This document shows positions 52,178 through 61,282 of a stretch of DNA of 64,000 nt, piece by piece (position 1 is the stretch's first letter; each line of letters starts with the position of its first letter). The stretch comes from Haloferax sp. Q22 (GTDB taxonomy: Archaea > Halobacteriota > Halobacteria > Halobacteriales > Haloferacaceae): contig NZ_LOEP01000033.1 in assembly GCF_001482285.1 (NCBI RefSeq), forward strand, positions 62,001 through 126,000, in the 5' to 3' direction. Below the pieces are notes generated by a model. It was not told where the DNA came from. It ran no database searches and saw only the letters and a list, made by a program, of their open reading frames with translations. The translations under genes and the position numbers were made by a program.

Positions 52178-53185
52178 ATGACTGAACTCGTCTCGACGAC
52201 ACCGGGACTGTATCCCCTCCCGGATTGGGCGAAACAGGAGCTTTCCGACCTCAAGGGTCACCAGAAACACGACCTCATCTCCGGTACCGAGGGCGCGGAC
52301 ATCGTGAGCGCGTACGACCGCGCTCGCGAGGAAGTCGTCTCCGAGCAGACTGACGCCGGCCTCGACCGCGTCGTCGAGGGGCAACTCCGCTGGGACGACA
52401 TGCTCGCGCACCCGCTGACGGTCCACGAGAACGTCGAGACCGGCGGCATCGTCCGCTACTACGACAACAACAACTTCTACCGCGACCCGCAGGTCCGCGG
52501 CGAACTCACCTTCTCCGGCGACGTCGCGGCCGAACTCGACGCCACCGCCGACCTCCTCGGCGACGAGTCGCTGCAGGCGGTCCTCCCCGGCCCGTACTCG
52601 CTTTCGGACCTCGCCACGGACGAGCACTACGGCGACGAGGCCGACTTCCTCGACGCCGTGAGCGAGTTCCTCGCGGGCGAGGTCGACGCCTTCCCCGACC
52701 ACGAGACGCTGTTCCTCCTCGAACCCTCGCTCGTGTTCTCGCCGCCGGGCGAGGACGTCGACGAGCGCGTCCCCGAGGCCATTTCCGCCGTCTCCGACGC
52801 GACCGACGCCGACGTGGTCGTCCACACCTACTGGGGCGCGCTCGACGAGAAGGTCTACGCGCACCTCATGGACGCCGACGTGGACGCCATCGGCTTCGAC
52901 TTCGTCGCCGGTGACCGCGACCAGACGCTCTACAACGTCAACGAGTACGGCACGAAAGACGACATCGCTCTGGGTCTCGTCGACGGCCAGAACACGCTGG
53001 TCGAAGACCCCGAGACGGTCCGCGAGCGCGTCGAGTGGACGCTCGACAACATCCAGAGCCAGACGTTCGACACCGCCTACGTGACCTCCAACACCGAACT
53101 GTTCTACCTGCCGGAGAACCGCGCGACGGAGAAGCTCGCCGCCCTCGCGGCCGCCACCGAGGACGAACTGGAGGTGGAAGCATGA
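52178..53185 (+). CDS. MetE-like protein, N-terminal half type, without zinc ligands
   Basis: A 335-residue protein of the UROD/MetE fold, probably working with the next gene as a split cobalamin-independent methionine synthase. It contains STTPGLYPLPDWAKQELSDL, VLPGPYSLSDLATDEHYGD and DAIGFDFVAGD. The expected zinc residues are missing: the equivalent of HxC reads VVHTYWG and there is no later Cys. It may be structural, regulatory or a substrate-binding partner. ATG 52178 is chosen over the GTG at 52175; AAATATTATAC at 52143-52153 is the likely TATA box. Confidence 0.88.
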   Translation: MTELVSTTPGLYPLPDWAKQELSDLKGHQKHDLISGTEGADIVSAYDRAREEVVSEQTDAGLDRVVEGQLRWDDMLAHPLTVHENVETGGIVRYYDNNNFYRDPQVRGELTFSGDVAAELDATADLLGDESLQAVLPGPYSLSDLATDEHYGDEADFLDAVSEFLAGEVDAFPDHETLFLLEPSLVFSPPGEDVDERVPEAISAVSDATDADVVVHTYWGALDEKVYAHLMDADVDAIGFDFVAGDRDQTLYNVNEYGTKDDIALGLVDGQNTLVEDPETVRERVEWTLDNIQSQTFDTAYVTSNTELFYLPENRATEKLAALAAATEDELEVEA

Positions 53186-54255
53186 GCCGCGACGCCGAGA
53201 ACCGCGAGCAGTTCCGCCCCGAGAACCACGACAACGAGCACTTCCTGCTCACCACCGTCGTCGGCTCCTACCCGAAGCCCAAGTGGCTCAACCGCGCCAA
53301 CGACCTCGCGGAGGACCCCGACTCCAAGTTCACGCAGGAGCACCTCCACGAGGCTCACGACGACGCTTGTCGCGTCATCACCCACGAGCACGAGCGCTCC
53401 GGCCTCGACACCGTCGTGGACGGCGAGATGCGCCGCGAGGAGATGGTCGAGTACTTCGCCCACCGCATCCCCGGCTACGAGTTCAACGGCCCGGTGAAGG
53501 TGTGGGGCCACAACTACTTTGACAAGCCCTCTGTCGTCGGCGAGGTCGAGTACGACGAGCCGTGGCTGGTCGACGAGTTCGAGTTCACGAGCGACGTGGC
53601 CTCCAAGCCCGTCAAGGTACCCATCACGGGTCCCTACACGCTCGCTAGCTGGTCGTTCAACGAGCACTACGACTCCGAGGCGGACCTCGCGTACGCGCTG
53701 GCCGACCTCGTCAACGAGGAGATCGAGAAACTCGTCGAGGCGGGCGCGACCTACATCCAGATCGACGAGCCCGCGCTGGCGACGACGCCGGACGACCACG
53801 CCATCGTCGGCGAGTGTCTCGAACGCATCGTCGCGGGAATCTCCGACGAGGTCCGCATCGGCCTCCACGTCTGTTACGGCGACTACTCCCGCATCTACCC
53901 CGAACTCAACGACTACCCTATCGACGAGTTCGACGTGGAACTCTGCAACGGCGGCTACGAGCAGATCGACGTGTTCACCGACCCCGAGTTCGAGCCGGAC
54001 CTCGCGCTCGGCGTCCTCGACGTGCACACCACCGAAGTCGAGACCGTCGAAGAGATTAAAGAGAACATCAAGCAGGGCCTGAAGGTCGTCCCGCCGGAGA
54101 AGCTCACCGTCTCGCCCGACTGCGGCGTGAAGCTCCTCCCCCGCGAGGTCGCCTACCAGAAGATGGAGAACATGGTTCAGGCCGCCCGCGAGGTCGAAGC
54201 CGAACTCGACGCCGGCGAAATCGACCTCGACGCGCCCGTCCCGCAGGCCGACTGA
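53182..54255 (+). CDS. metE: Methionine synthase, cobalamin-independent, C-terminal type
   Basis: Expected to transfer a methyl group to homocysteine to make methionine. The 357 residues include LLTTVVGSYPKPKWLNRAND, VPITGPYTLASWSFNEHYD, TYIQIDEPALATTPDD and the zinc site: His-Val-Cys in IGLHVCYGDYS plus the late Cys in VSPDCGVKLLP. It overlaps the preceding MetE-like gene by ATGA, so the two products are likely made in step. The physiological methyl donor in haloarchaea is not settled by sequence. Confidence 0.93.
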   Translation: MSRDAENREQFRPENHDNEHFLLTTVVGSYPKPKWLNRANDLAEDPDSKFTQEHLHEAHDDACRVITHEHERSGLDTVVDGEMRREEMVEYFAHRIPGYEFNGPVKVWGHNYFDKPSVVGEVEYDEPWLVDEFEFTSDVASKPVKVPITGPYTLASWSFNEHYDSEADLAYALADLVNEEIEKLVEAGATYIQIDEPALATTPDDHAIVGECLERIVAGISDEVRIGLHVCYGDYSRIYPELNDYPIDEFDVELCNGGYEQIDVFTDPEFEPDLALGVLDVHTTEVETVEEIKENIKQGLKVVPPEKLTVSPDCGVKLLPREVAYQKMENMVQAAREVEAELDAGEIDLDAPVPQAD

Positions 54256-54398
54256 GCGACTCGACCCGTCGTTCCCCGTTCGTTCTTTTGTAGCCGCATC
54301 GAGCACCGAGTCTCCCGACCGCGTTCTCGCTGCCGTGAGTGTCACGGCTCTCGCCACGTTAAATAAATGTTAACACACCACATGGCGTATCGTTCGAT

Positions 54399-54911
54399 AT
54401 GGGAACCGAATCAGTCGCACCGGAACGGGCGAACGTCGAACTGTGCCGCCGATACGTCGAGGAGTTCGTCAACGAGGGGGACGCGACCGCGGCCGAGGAG
54501 TTGGTCCACGAGGACGTCGTCACTCACCAGTTGGGCGTCGACGCCGACAGAGTAGGGAGAGACGCGCTGGTCGACCAGATACTCGGCTTCCGCGGGGCGG
54601 TCCCCGACTGGCACCTCGCGGTCGAAGACGTCGTTGGCGAGGGTGACCGGGTGATGATGCGACTCACGGCGCGGGGGACGCCGCAGGAGCCGTGGGGGAA
54701 CCTCGTCCCGACCGGGAAGTCGTTCGAGCAGCCGGCGTTCTTCGTCTTCCACCTCGAAGACGGCCGCATCGTCGAGCAGTGGAACCTCGTGAACCTGATG
54801 GGAATCGCGCGCCAACTCGGCTTGCTCCCGCCGGGGCCGCGGGTCATCGCCAAGGTGGCGGCCCACCGTATTCGGTCACGCCTCGGCGGCGGTCGGCGAC
54901 GACGCGCCTGA
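54399..54911 (+). CDS. SnoaL-like (ester cyclase fold) protein
   Basis: A 170-residue protein of the NTF2-like SnoaL family. It contains VELCRRYVEEFVNEGDATAA, DVVTHQLGVDAD, ILGFRGAVPDWHLAVEDVV and FFVFHLEDGRIVEQWNLVNL, the family order. Most members have unknown substrates. The C-terminus is a basic tail with a hydrophobic helix and RRRRA. A TTAAATAA element at 54359-54366 may be its promoter. It stands alone. Confidence 0.85.
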   Translation: MGTESVAPERANVELCRRYVEEFVNEGDATAAEELVHEDVVTHQLGVDADRVGRDALVDQILGFRGAVPDWHLAVEDVVGEGDRVMMRLTARGTPQEPWGNLVPTGKSFEQPAFFVFHLEDGRIVEQWNLVNLMGIARQLGLLPPGPRVIAKVAAHRIRSRLGGGRRRRA

Positions 54912-54937
54912 CGACCCGCCAGTACCGGTTGCGCGAA

Positions 54938-55510
54938 TTAGACGCGCTCGGTCTCGAACGAGCGTTCCCGAGTCGCGTCGTCTCCAACGTCGGAACCACC
55001 GAGTCCGCGGTGGCTCCCGTTTTCGACGCGCCATCCGCCGTCGGAACCGCGCACTAGCGGAAGCTCCGCGCCGACGGCGTCCGAAATCTCTTCGGGGGCC
55101 ACGTCGCACGCCGCTGCGATGCGCTCGAACCGCGAGCCGCCGGTCAGCGTCTCGGGTACCGGCACCCAGACGGTCGCGGTCCGGTCGTCGGGCGTCGCGA
55201 GCGCAAGATCGAGTCGCACGCCGTCTCGGCGAGAGAACCGGGCGAGTCCGCTCGCGCCGCGCCGCCGCTCGGGGACGACGTTCGTGACGACGCCCGAATC
55301 GACGTGGTCGAGCGCGCGCAGGCCGGCCACGCGGAGTTCGACGTCGTGGATGTCGGTCGGCCCGAGGACGACCGGTCGCACGAGCGTCGAGAGCGTCGCC
55401 ACCAGCCGCGTGGCCGTCCACGCCGCCACCGCGGTCGCGCCGAGCATCGCCACCGCGCCGACGACGAACAGCGCCGCGAGCGCGAGGAGTACGAGTTCCA
55501 TTTCGACCAT
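54938..55510 (-). CDS. Uncharacterised single-pass membrane protein
   Basis: A 190-residue protein with one hydrophobic N-terminal stretch (about 5-35, VLLALAALFVVGAVAMLGAT), followed by a soluble part with VRPVVLGPTDIHDVELRVAG and LDLALATPDDRTATVWVPVP. I do not recognise it. The overlapping alternative minus frame is arginine-rich and unlikely. Convergent with the SnoaL-like gene. Existence is likely but not certain. Confidence 0.6.
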   Translation of the reverse strand: MVEMELVLLALAALFVVGAVAMLGATAVAAWTATRLVATLSTLVRPVVLGPTDIHDVELRVAGLRALDHVDSGVVTNVVPERRRGASGLARFSRRDGVRLDLALATPDDRTATVWVPVPETLTGGSRFERIAAACDVAPEEISDAVGAELPLVRGSDGGWRVENGSHRGLGGSDVGDDATRERSFETERV

Positions 55511-55725
55511 GTGACACGTTTCGCCGGGTGACGAGAAAACCGTTGTTCGCCGCGTGGTAGACGGTCAGGTCGCGGAGACGGTCGTCACCGGCCGCGGATG
55601 ACCGATGGTAGAATCCCGCACACCGAACCGACGAGAACGTCCTCTCGGCGGCTGGAGCGCGGACGAGAGGGGAGACGTGGCCGTCGCTCCTCTCGGAAGA
55701 AAGCGTGAGAACCGCGAGACGAGAC

Positions 55726-56190
55726 TTACTCGTAGAGCCAGGTCTCGTCGATGCGCTCGTAGTCGACGAGTTCGTCCTCGTCGAAGAAGAGCGCGATTTC
55801 GCGCTCGTTCGCGCCCTCGTCCTCGTGGTCGGAGCCGTGGATGACGTTCCGGCCGAGGTCGAGACCGTAGTCGCCGCGGATGGTGCCGGGAGCGGACTCT
55901 GCGGGGTCCGTCTCGCCCATCATGCCGCGGACCTGTCGCGTCGCGTCCTGTCCTTCCCAGACCATCGCGAAGACGGGACCGGACGTGATGAAGTCGACGA
56001 GACCCTCGAAGAAGGGCTTGCCCTCGTGCTCACCGTAGTGGTCGTGGGCGAGCTCCTCGTCGATCTGCATGAACTTGCCGCCGACCATCTTCAGACCGCG
56101 GTCCTCGAAGCGGGAGACGATGTCTCCGATGAGGCCGCGCTGGACGCCGTCGGGCTTGACCATCACGAAGGTGCGCTCTGCGTCGGACAT
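55726..56190 (-). CDS. ndk: Nucleoside diphosphate kinase
   Basis: Transfers phosphate from ATP to other nucleoside diphosphates. The 154 residues contain [39 protein letters not shown] and the active-site His in [20 protein letters not shown]. The start 56190 overlaps the rpl24e stop by one ATGA. It is the last gene of the L7Ae-S28e-L24e-Ndk operon, conserved in archaea. Confidence 0.97.
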   Translation of the reverse strand: MSDAERTFVMVKPDGVQRGLIGDIVSRFEDRGLKMVGGKFMQIDEELAHDHYGEHEGKPFFEGLVDFITSGPVFAMVWEGQDATRQVRGMMGETDPAESAPGTIRGDYGLDLGRNVIHGSDHEDEGANEREIALFFDEDELVDYERIDETWLYE

Positions 56191-56390
56191 CAGTTGTCCT
56201 CCGACTTGCCGCTCGCGCGGCGGCCGGCCTCCGTCCACTCGAGGTCGCGGGCCTCGCGGCCGAGGAAGTAGTTCTTCTCGGCCTTCGAGTCCTTGAAGTG
56301 GAGGATGGTGCCGTCGGTCTTGACGTACATCGTGCCCGTGCCGGGCTCGATCTCTTCACCGCTGTAGTCGCACGTGCGCTTCTCGACCAT
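56190..56390 (-). CDS. rpl24e: 50S ribosomal protein eL24, reduced zinc site
   Basis: A 66-residue ribosomal protein, [20 protein letters not shown], then [20 protein letters not shown]. Archaeal eL24 normally has four zinc cysteines (CxxC and CxxxC); here only the first Cys remains, the others being replaced by Ser, Lys and Ala. The protein must fold without zinc. It overlaps ndk by four bases and follows rps28e by 2 bases. Confidence 0.94.
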   Translation of the reverse strand: MVEKRTCDYSGEEIEPGTGTMYVKTDGTILHFKDSKAEKNYFLGREARDLEWTEAGRRASGKSEDN

Positions 56391-56392
56391 TG

Positions 56393-56617
56393 TTACTGCC
56401 CTCCGATGGAGTCGGCGTCACGCTGAGTCTCGCGGAGCTGGAGGATGTCGCCCTCGCGGACGGGACCCAGCACGTTTCGCGTGATGATACGGCCCTGGTT
56501 GGAGCCTTCGCGGATGCGGCACTTGACCTGCATGGCCTCGCCGTGCATCCCAGTCTTTCCAACGACTTCGATGACTTCGGCAGGCGTCGAGTCGCTGGCT
56601 TGTTCGTCCGCGCTCAT
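56393..56617 (-). CDS. rps28e: 30S ribosomal protein eS28
   Basis: A 74-residue OB-fold ribosomal protein. It shows [40 protein letters not shown] and [16 protein letters not shown]. It lies between rpl7ae and rpl24e in the operon, 6 bases after rpl7ae. Confidence 0.97.
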   Translation of the reverse strand: MSADEQASDSTPAEVIEVVGKTGMHGEAMQVKCRIREGSNQGRIITRNVLGPVREGDILQLRETQRDADSIGGQ

Positions 56618-56623
56618 GGTCGG

Positions 56624-56986
56624 TTATCGAAGGTCCTCGACCTTAGTCGCGATGTCCTCGACATCGTCGGACGCGTCGCCGGCGTCGACGATGGCGGCCG
56701 CGGCACTGCCGACTTCGAGGCCGGCGGCGTGGCCGATGTCGTCCTGCGTCTCGACGAAGATGAACGGAATGCCCTTCTCGTCTGCGAGTTCGGGCAGGTG
56801 CATGACGATCTCCTCGGGGGAGACGTCTTCCGCGATGAGGACGAGCTGGGCGTTGCCCCGCTCGATGGACTTGGTCGTTTCGTTGGTTCCTTTCTTCACG
56901 ATACCAGTATCTCGGGCGACCTCGAGCGCTTCGACGGCGCTGTCAGCGAGGTCGGCCGGTACGTCGAAGTCTACGTAGACAGCCAT
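56624..56986 (-). CDS. rpl7ae: 50S ribosomal protein L7Ae
   Basis: K-turn-binding protein of the ribosome, box C/D and H/ACA particles and RNase P. The 120 residues contain [40 protein letters not shown] and the K-turn loop. First gene of its operon. A leader of about 120 bases precedes it, unusual for this genome. Confidence 0.97.
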   Translation of the reverse strand: MAVYVDFDVPADLADSAVEALEVARDTGIVKKGTNETTKSIERGNAQLVLIAEDVSPEEIVMHLPELADEKGIPFIFVETQDDIGHAAGLEVGSAAAAIVDAGDASDDVEDIATKVEDLR

Positions 56987-57358
56987 TGTTGTTCACCTAT
57001 ATCCTGCTCGCGGGCTCGACTCCCTCGCCGGTATCACACCGGTCGGTCGGTTGCGACCGGTCAACGATTTCCCTACGGCGAGGAGGTTCATCAACCCCGG
57101 ACAGGCTGTAACCACTCTTTGCTTCGGCCCCCATAAAAGCGCTTTCAAAATCGTACCGGCGTGCGACGCGTCCGCACGACCCGCGAAACACCCGATTTCT
57201 CGCCGACCGAAGCGCCGCGAATTCTCGTGTCGATTGCTCACACGAAACACTCGTAGCAGGGTGTGAAGCCCCACCAAAACCACCGCTGTGCCGACCGGAT
57301 TGCGAGTCGCTCGCACCCGACCGAAGGAAGTGAATAGTCGCGCCGGCGTATCGCACCC
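56987..57358. other. Divergent gap between rpl7ae and tmcA
   Basis: No gene is visible. A minus-strand TTTTATG element at 57132-57138 predicts transcription of the rpl7ae operon from about 57108, giving the long leader. A TGAATAG element at 57331-57337 centres about 25 bases before the tmcA ATG. Between them I see nothing further. Confidence 0.6.
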
Positions 57359-59623
57359 ATGACCGAACTCGGCGACGACCCCGACGTCGAGGCGCTCGCC
57401 GCCGCCCGCCGAGAGGAGGCGCTGGCGACGAACCAGCGACGCCTCCTCGTCCTCGCCGGCGACCATGACGCCGGCATCGACGCCGCCTTCGACGCGGTCC
57501 GCGGGGCCGACGTGCCCGACGACGAGGTGACGTTCGTCACCGCCCGCGAGGGCTTTCGCTTCCACCGCGTCGAACCGAAGCGCGCCTCGTCGCTCCTCGG
57601 CACGACTCGTACGCTCGTCGTCTTCGACGCCCACGAGGAGTTCTCGGCGAACGCGCTCGGCCGCGTCGCCGGCGCTGTCGACGGCGGCGGCCTGCTCGTC
57701 CTGCTTACCCCGTCGCTCGACGACTGGCCGACCCGTCGCGATTCGTTCGACGAGCGATTGGCGGTTCCGCCGTTCACAGTCGACGACGTGACCGGTCGCT
57801 TCCGCGGTCGACTCGTCTCGACGCTCCGGGACCACCCCGGCGTCGCCCTCGTCGACCTCGATTCGGGGACCGTCGAGCGCGACGGCGCGTACCGACAGGG
57901 AATCAGTTTCGACGCCGCGCCGCCGCGGATACCGAGAGAGAAGAACCGAAGGTTCCCGCGGCGCGCCTACGAGGACTGTCTCACCGCCGACCAGTCGGAC
58001 GTGCTCGCCTCCCTCGAAGCCTTGGCTGAACCGGGCACCGCCGTCGTCGTGGAGGCCGACCGCGGCCGCGGGAAGTCGAGCGCGGCGGGTCTCGCCGCCG
58101 GGAGTCTCGCCGCCGAGGGCGCGGACGTGGTCGTGACCGCGCCCGGGAAGCGAAACGCCGCCGAGGTGTTCGCCCGCGCCGAGCGACTCCTCTCCGAACT
58201 CGGCGCGCTCCGAGGCGGCGGCGCGGACGACTTCGACATCTTGTCCGAGAGCGGCGGGCGCGTCCGGTACGTCCCGCCGACAGAGGCCGGCGCGGCGGCG
58301 GCAGACGCCGACGCGCTCGTCGTGGACGAGGCGGCCGCCCTGCCCGTCAGGCTCCTCGAATCGTTCCTCGCCGCGCCCGCGGTCGCCTTCTGTACGACCG
58401 TTCGGGGCTACGAGGGAGCGGGTCGCGGCTTCGCCGTCCGCTTCCGCGACCGCCTCGACGACGCGGACCGCGAGGTGACCGACGCGCGCCTCGATGACCC
58501 GATTCGCTACGCCGCCGGCGACCCCGTCGAGTCGTGGACGTTCCGCGCGCTCCTCCTCGACGCCCGGCCCCCGGTCGACCAGCTCGTCGCGGACGCGACG
58601 CCGGAGTCCGCGTCCTACCGGGCGCTTTCACCCGACGACCTGCTGGCGGACGAACACCTGCTCCGCGAGGCGTTCGGCCTGCTCGTCCTTGCGCACTACC
58701 GGACCGAACCGGACGACCTCGCCCGCCTCCTCGACGCCCCGAACCTGACGCTCCGGGCGCTCACTCACGAGGGACGCGTCGTCTCGGTCGCGCTGCTCGC
58801 CCGCGAGGGCGGCCTCGGCCCCGACACCCGCCGGCACATGTACGACGGCGGCCGCATCCGGGGGAACATGCTCCCCGACGTGTTCACGAGCCAACTCCGC
58901 GACGAGGACGCGGGCGTCCCCGTCGGCTACCGCGTGATGCGCATCGCCACCCACCACGCGGTCCGGTCGTCTGGTCTCGGTTCGCGGCTCCTCTCGGCGA
59001 TACGCGACGAGTTCGCGGGCGACGCGGACTACCTCGGCGTCGGGTTCGGCGCGACGCCCGAACTCCTCTCGTTCTGGCGCGACAACGGCTACGGCACGGT
59101 CCACCTCTCGACCACCAGAAACGACACCAGCGGCGAGTACTCGGCGCTCATGATGCGCCCGCTGTCGCCCGCCGGCCGCGACCTCCGTAACCGCCACGCA
59201 GCGTGGTTCCTCGGCCGCGTCGGCGACGTGCTCGGCGACGCCCTCTCGGACCTCGACGCCGACGTGGCGCGGGCCGCCCTCGCCGCCGTCGATCGCACCT
59301 CCTCGCCGGACCTCTCCGAGTACGAGTGGCGCGTCGTTGTGAGCGCGTCCTACGGCCCGGGGCTCTACACGACCGCGCCCGGCGCGTTCCGGCGACTCAG
59401 CCTCGCGCACCTCACGAACCCCGAGCGGGCCTCGCTCACGCCCCGAGAGGAGCGACTGCTGGTCCGCAAGGTCCTCCAGACGCGGCCGTGGGACGCCGTC
59501 GCCGACGAACTCGACTTCCACTCGACCGCGGGTGCCATGCGCGCGCTCGGCGACGCCTACGAACCGCTCGTGGACGAGTACGGCACCGACGCAGCCCACG
59601 AGGAACGCGAGCGATTCCGGTGA
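57359..59623 (+). CDS. tmcA: tRNA(Met) cytidine acetyltransferase TmcA
   Basis: Acetylates cytidine in the tRNA(Met) anticodon; archaeal and eukaryotic relatives of TmcA/NAT10 can also act on other RNAs. The 754 residues hold an N-terminal domain, the RNA helicase domain with P-loop EADRGRGKSSA and LVVDEAAALP, a GNAT domain with VMRIATHHAVRSSGLGSRLL, and a C-terminal RNA-binding region. The start is supported by the TATA-like element at 57331. Confidence 0.95.
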   Translation: MTELGDDPDVEALAAARREEALATNQRRLLVLAGDHDAGIDAAFDAVRGADVPDDEVTFVTAREGFRFHRVEPKRASSLLGTTRTLVVFDAHEEFSANALGRVAGAVDGGGLLVLLTPSLDDWPTRRDSFDERLAVPPFTVDDVTGRFRGRLVSTLRDHPGVALVDLDSGTVERDGAYRQGISFDAAPPRIPREKNRRFPRRAYEDCLTADQSDVLASLEALAEPGTAVVVEADRGRGKSSAAGLAAGSLAAEGADVVVTAPGKRNAAEVFARAERLLSELGALRGGGADDFDILSESGGRVRYVPPTEAGAAAADADALVVDEAAALPVRLLESFLAAPAVAFCTTVRGYEGAGRGFAVRFRDRLDDADREVTDARLDDPIRYAAGDPVESWTFRALLLDARPPVDQLVADATPESASYRALSPDDLLADEHLLREAFGLLVLAHYRTEPDDLARLLDAPNLTLRALTHEGRVVSVALLAREGGLGPDTRRHMYDGGRIRGNMLPDVFTSQLRDEDAGVPVGYRVMRIATHHAVRSSGLGSRLLSAIRDEFAGDADYLGVGFGATPELLSFWRDNGYGTVHLSTTRNDTSGEYSALMMRPLSPAGRDLRNRHAAWFLGRVGDVLGDALSDLDADVARAALAAVDRTSSPDLSEYEWRVVVSASYGPGLYTTAPGAFRRLSLAHLTNPERASLTPREERLLVRKVLQTRPWDAVADELDFHSTAGAMRALGDAYEPLVDEYGTDAAHEERERFR

Positions 59624-59701
59624 TACCCGCCGGGGGAGCGGCCGCGTCTCAGCCGCTTGCCCGCCGACACACCGATAGTCGTCGGTGCCGACGCTCCCCC
59701 T

Positions 59702-59866
59702 ATGGCCGAGTGTAGCGAACCCGACTGCGAGAACGTCGCGGCCGTCAGGCTCTACGTGCCGTGGGACGCCGACAGGAACGTCTGTACGGCCCACGCGAGG
59801 GCGCTCGTCCAGCAGGACGGCGTCGTCGCCGAGCCCCTCGACGGGGCCGAAGACGACTGGTCGTAG
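59702..59866 (+). CDS. Small zinc-finger-like protein
   Basis: A 54-residue protein, MAECSEPDCENVAAVRLYVP, with Cys4, Cys9 and a later C-T-A-H (VCTAHARAL). Four Cys/His in CxxxxC and CxxH spacing could bind one zinc. It is conserved in haloarchaea as far as I recall but has no known function. It lies about 80 bp after tmcA on the same strand. Confidence 0.7.
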   Translation: MAECSEPDCENVAAVRLYVPWDADRNVCTAHARALVQQDGVVAEPLDGAEDDWS

Positions 59867-59996
59867 TGCGACCGGCCGGGAACGTGGCAGTCGCAAGCGG
59901 GGCAGTCACAAACGGGGCAGTCGAAAGCCGACGCGTCGCTGGCGGGGAGAGACAGCGCGCAGAAATTTCGGGGTCAGGGACGGGACGAGTCCGCGC

Positions 59997-60731
59997 TCAC
60001 CGGAGCGAGACGGCCATCATCACTTCGTCGACGTAGTCGCCGTCTATCTTGTAGTGGCCGTCGCGGACGGCTTCGGTCTCCCAGCCGTGGCCTTCGAGGA
60101 ACGCGATGGCCTCCTCGTTGGTCGCCGGAACGCTGTTGTAGAGCTTCTCGAAGCCGCGCTCGCGAGCCCACTCGACGCCGCGGTCGAGGAGTTTGCTCCC
60201 GACGCCGTGGCCGCGGAACTCCGGTCGCGTGCCGACCGTCAGGACGGCGGTGTGGCTCAGCTTCTCTGCCTCGGGCAGATCGAGGTGGACCCAGCCGGCG
60301 AGTTCGTCGCCGACGGTGGCGACGAACACCATCCGGGAACTGACCTCGTTGTGTCGGAGGACGACCTCCTCGTGGTCGAGTAGGTCCGCGACCGTCTCGG
60401 CCTCGATGTACCGGCCCTCGTCCGCGACCTCGTGGATGGCGTCGACGAGGCTCTCCAAGTCGACGTTCTGGGCCATCCGAATCGTCACGTCGAGGTCGCC
60501 GAGTTCCACCGTCTCCTCCTCGCCGGGCGCGTAGGCCACCTCCACGTGGTTGCCGACCTTTCGGATGTAGCCGTCCCGTCGCAGGACGGTCAGGTGCGCC
60601 CCCAGCGCCGCCGGCTCGAAGTTGAGCGCCCGCCGTACCTCGTCCTCGCGGACGGTCCCGTGGCGCTCGATGTACTCGTAGATGTCCTTGCGGTCTTTGT
60701 GTCCGAAGTTGAGACTGTCAGTTACTTCCAT
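59997..60731 (-). CDS. Winged-helix/GNAT fusion protein, second copy
   Basis: A 244-residue paralog of the protein at 6996-7727. The DNA-binding-like part reads KDRKDIYEYIERHGTVREDE, LTVLRRDGYIRKVGNHVEVA. The acetyltransferase part has VGTRPEFRGHGVGSKLLDRG, RGFEKLYNSVPATNEEAIAF and HGWETEAVRDGHYKIDGDYV, closely parallel to the first copy. Start 60731 (MEVTDSLN) is chosen over 60740. Acyl acceptor and targets are unknown. It stands between the small zinc-finger gene and the ETF cluster. Confidence 0.87.
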   Translation of the reverse strand: MEVTDSLNFGHKDRKDIYEYIERHGTVREDEVRRALNFEPAALGAHLTVLRRDGYIRKVGNHVEVAYAPGEEETVELGDLDVTIRMAQNVDLESLVDAIHEVADEGRYIEAETVADLLDHEEVVLRHNEVSSRMVFVATVGDELAGWVHLDLPEAEKLSHTAVLTVGTRPEFRGHGVGSKLLDRGVEWARERGFEKLYNSVPATNEEAIAFLEGHGWETEAVRDGHYKIDGDYVDEVMMAVSLR

Positions 60732-60828
60732 GGTACACAATCACACTCATGATTTATAATTGTTGTTCGTGCCGGACCCGACGACAGTCGGTGGAGCCGA
60801 CGGGTGAATCGGGGCCCGTGCGCCGCCC

Positions 60829-61269
60829 TCAGCGCCTCTCGGGGACGCAGGTCAGCAGTTGGGCGGTGTCGAGCACGTCGTGGGTCCGCAGCAGGACTTC
60901 GGCGGCCTCTCGGACCGTGAAGTCCGCGTCGAGGTCGACGCCGTAGCACCGGGCGTACATGGTGAGCCAGTCGTTCATCGCCCGGTGGAGCAGTTCGAAC
61001 TCCTCGCCGGTAAAGGAGACCTGCCGGTCGCCCGTCCGCGCGCTGACGTAGAGCGACACCGCCGGGCCGACGCCGTCGCGGGCGCATTCGAGCGCGCGCT
61101 GGTCCGCGGCCGACGGCGGCGGCGGGTCGAACGACTCCCGGGCCTCTCGGGCCTCGTCGGCGAGGGCTCTTGCGCGCTCCCCGAACCGAACGTCTTCGGG
61201 GTGGCGCTCCTCGGCCCCTCGACCGTCGGCGACGGTGCGGGACTCCGATTGGGTCACGTCGCGACTCAC
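60829..61269 (-). CDS. Uncharacterised protein linked to the ETF operon
   Basis: A 146-residue protein with GTG start. The N-terminal half is polar. The C-terminal half is folded-looking: AVSLYVSARTGDRQVSFTGE, LLHRAMNDWLTMYARCYGVD, then VREAAEVLLRTHDVLDTAQL. I do not recognise it. It starts 13 bases after the fixC-fixX stop on the same strand, so it is co-transcribed with the ETF genes and may assist that complex. Confidence 0.75.
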   Translation of the reverse strand: MSRDVTQSESRTVADGRGAEERHPEDVRFGERARALADEAREARESFDPPPPSAADQRALECARDGVGPAVSLYVSARTGDRQVSFTGEEFELLHRAMNDWLTMYARCYGVDLDADFTVREAAEVLLRTHDVLDTAQLLTCVPERR

Positions 61270-61282
61270 GGGCTCACCTCGG

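Noticed and set aside
56987-57110. K-turn in the rpl7ae leader
   Set aside because: A short GGTT-GATG-AACC hairpin contains a GATGA similar to box C, but I could not pair it into the UGA/GA geometry with confidence.
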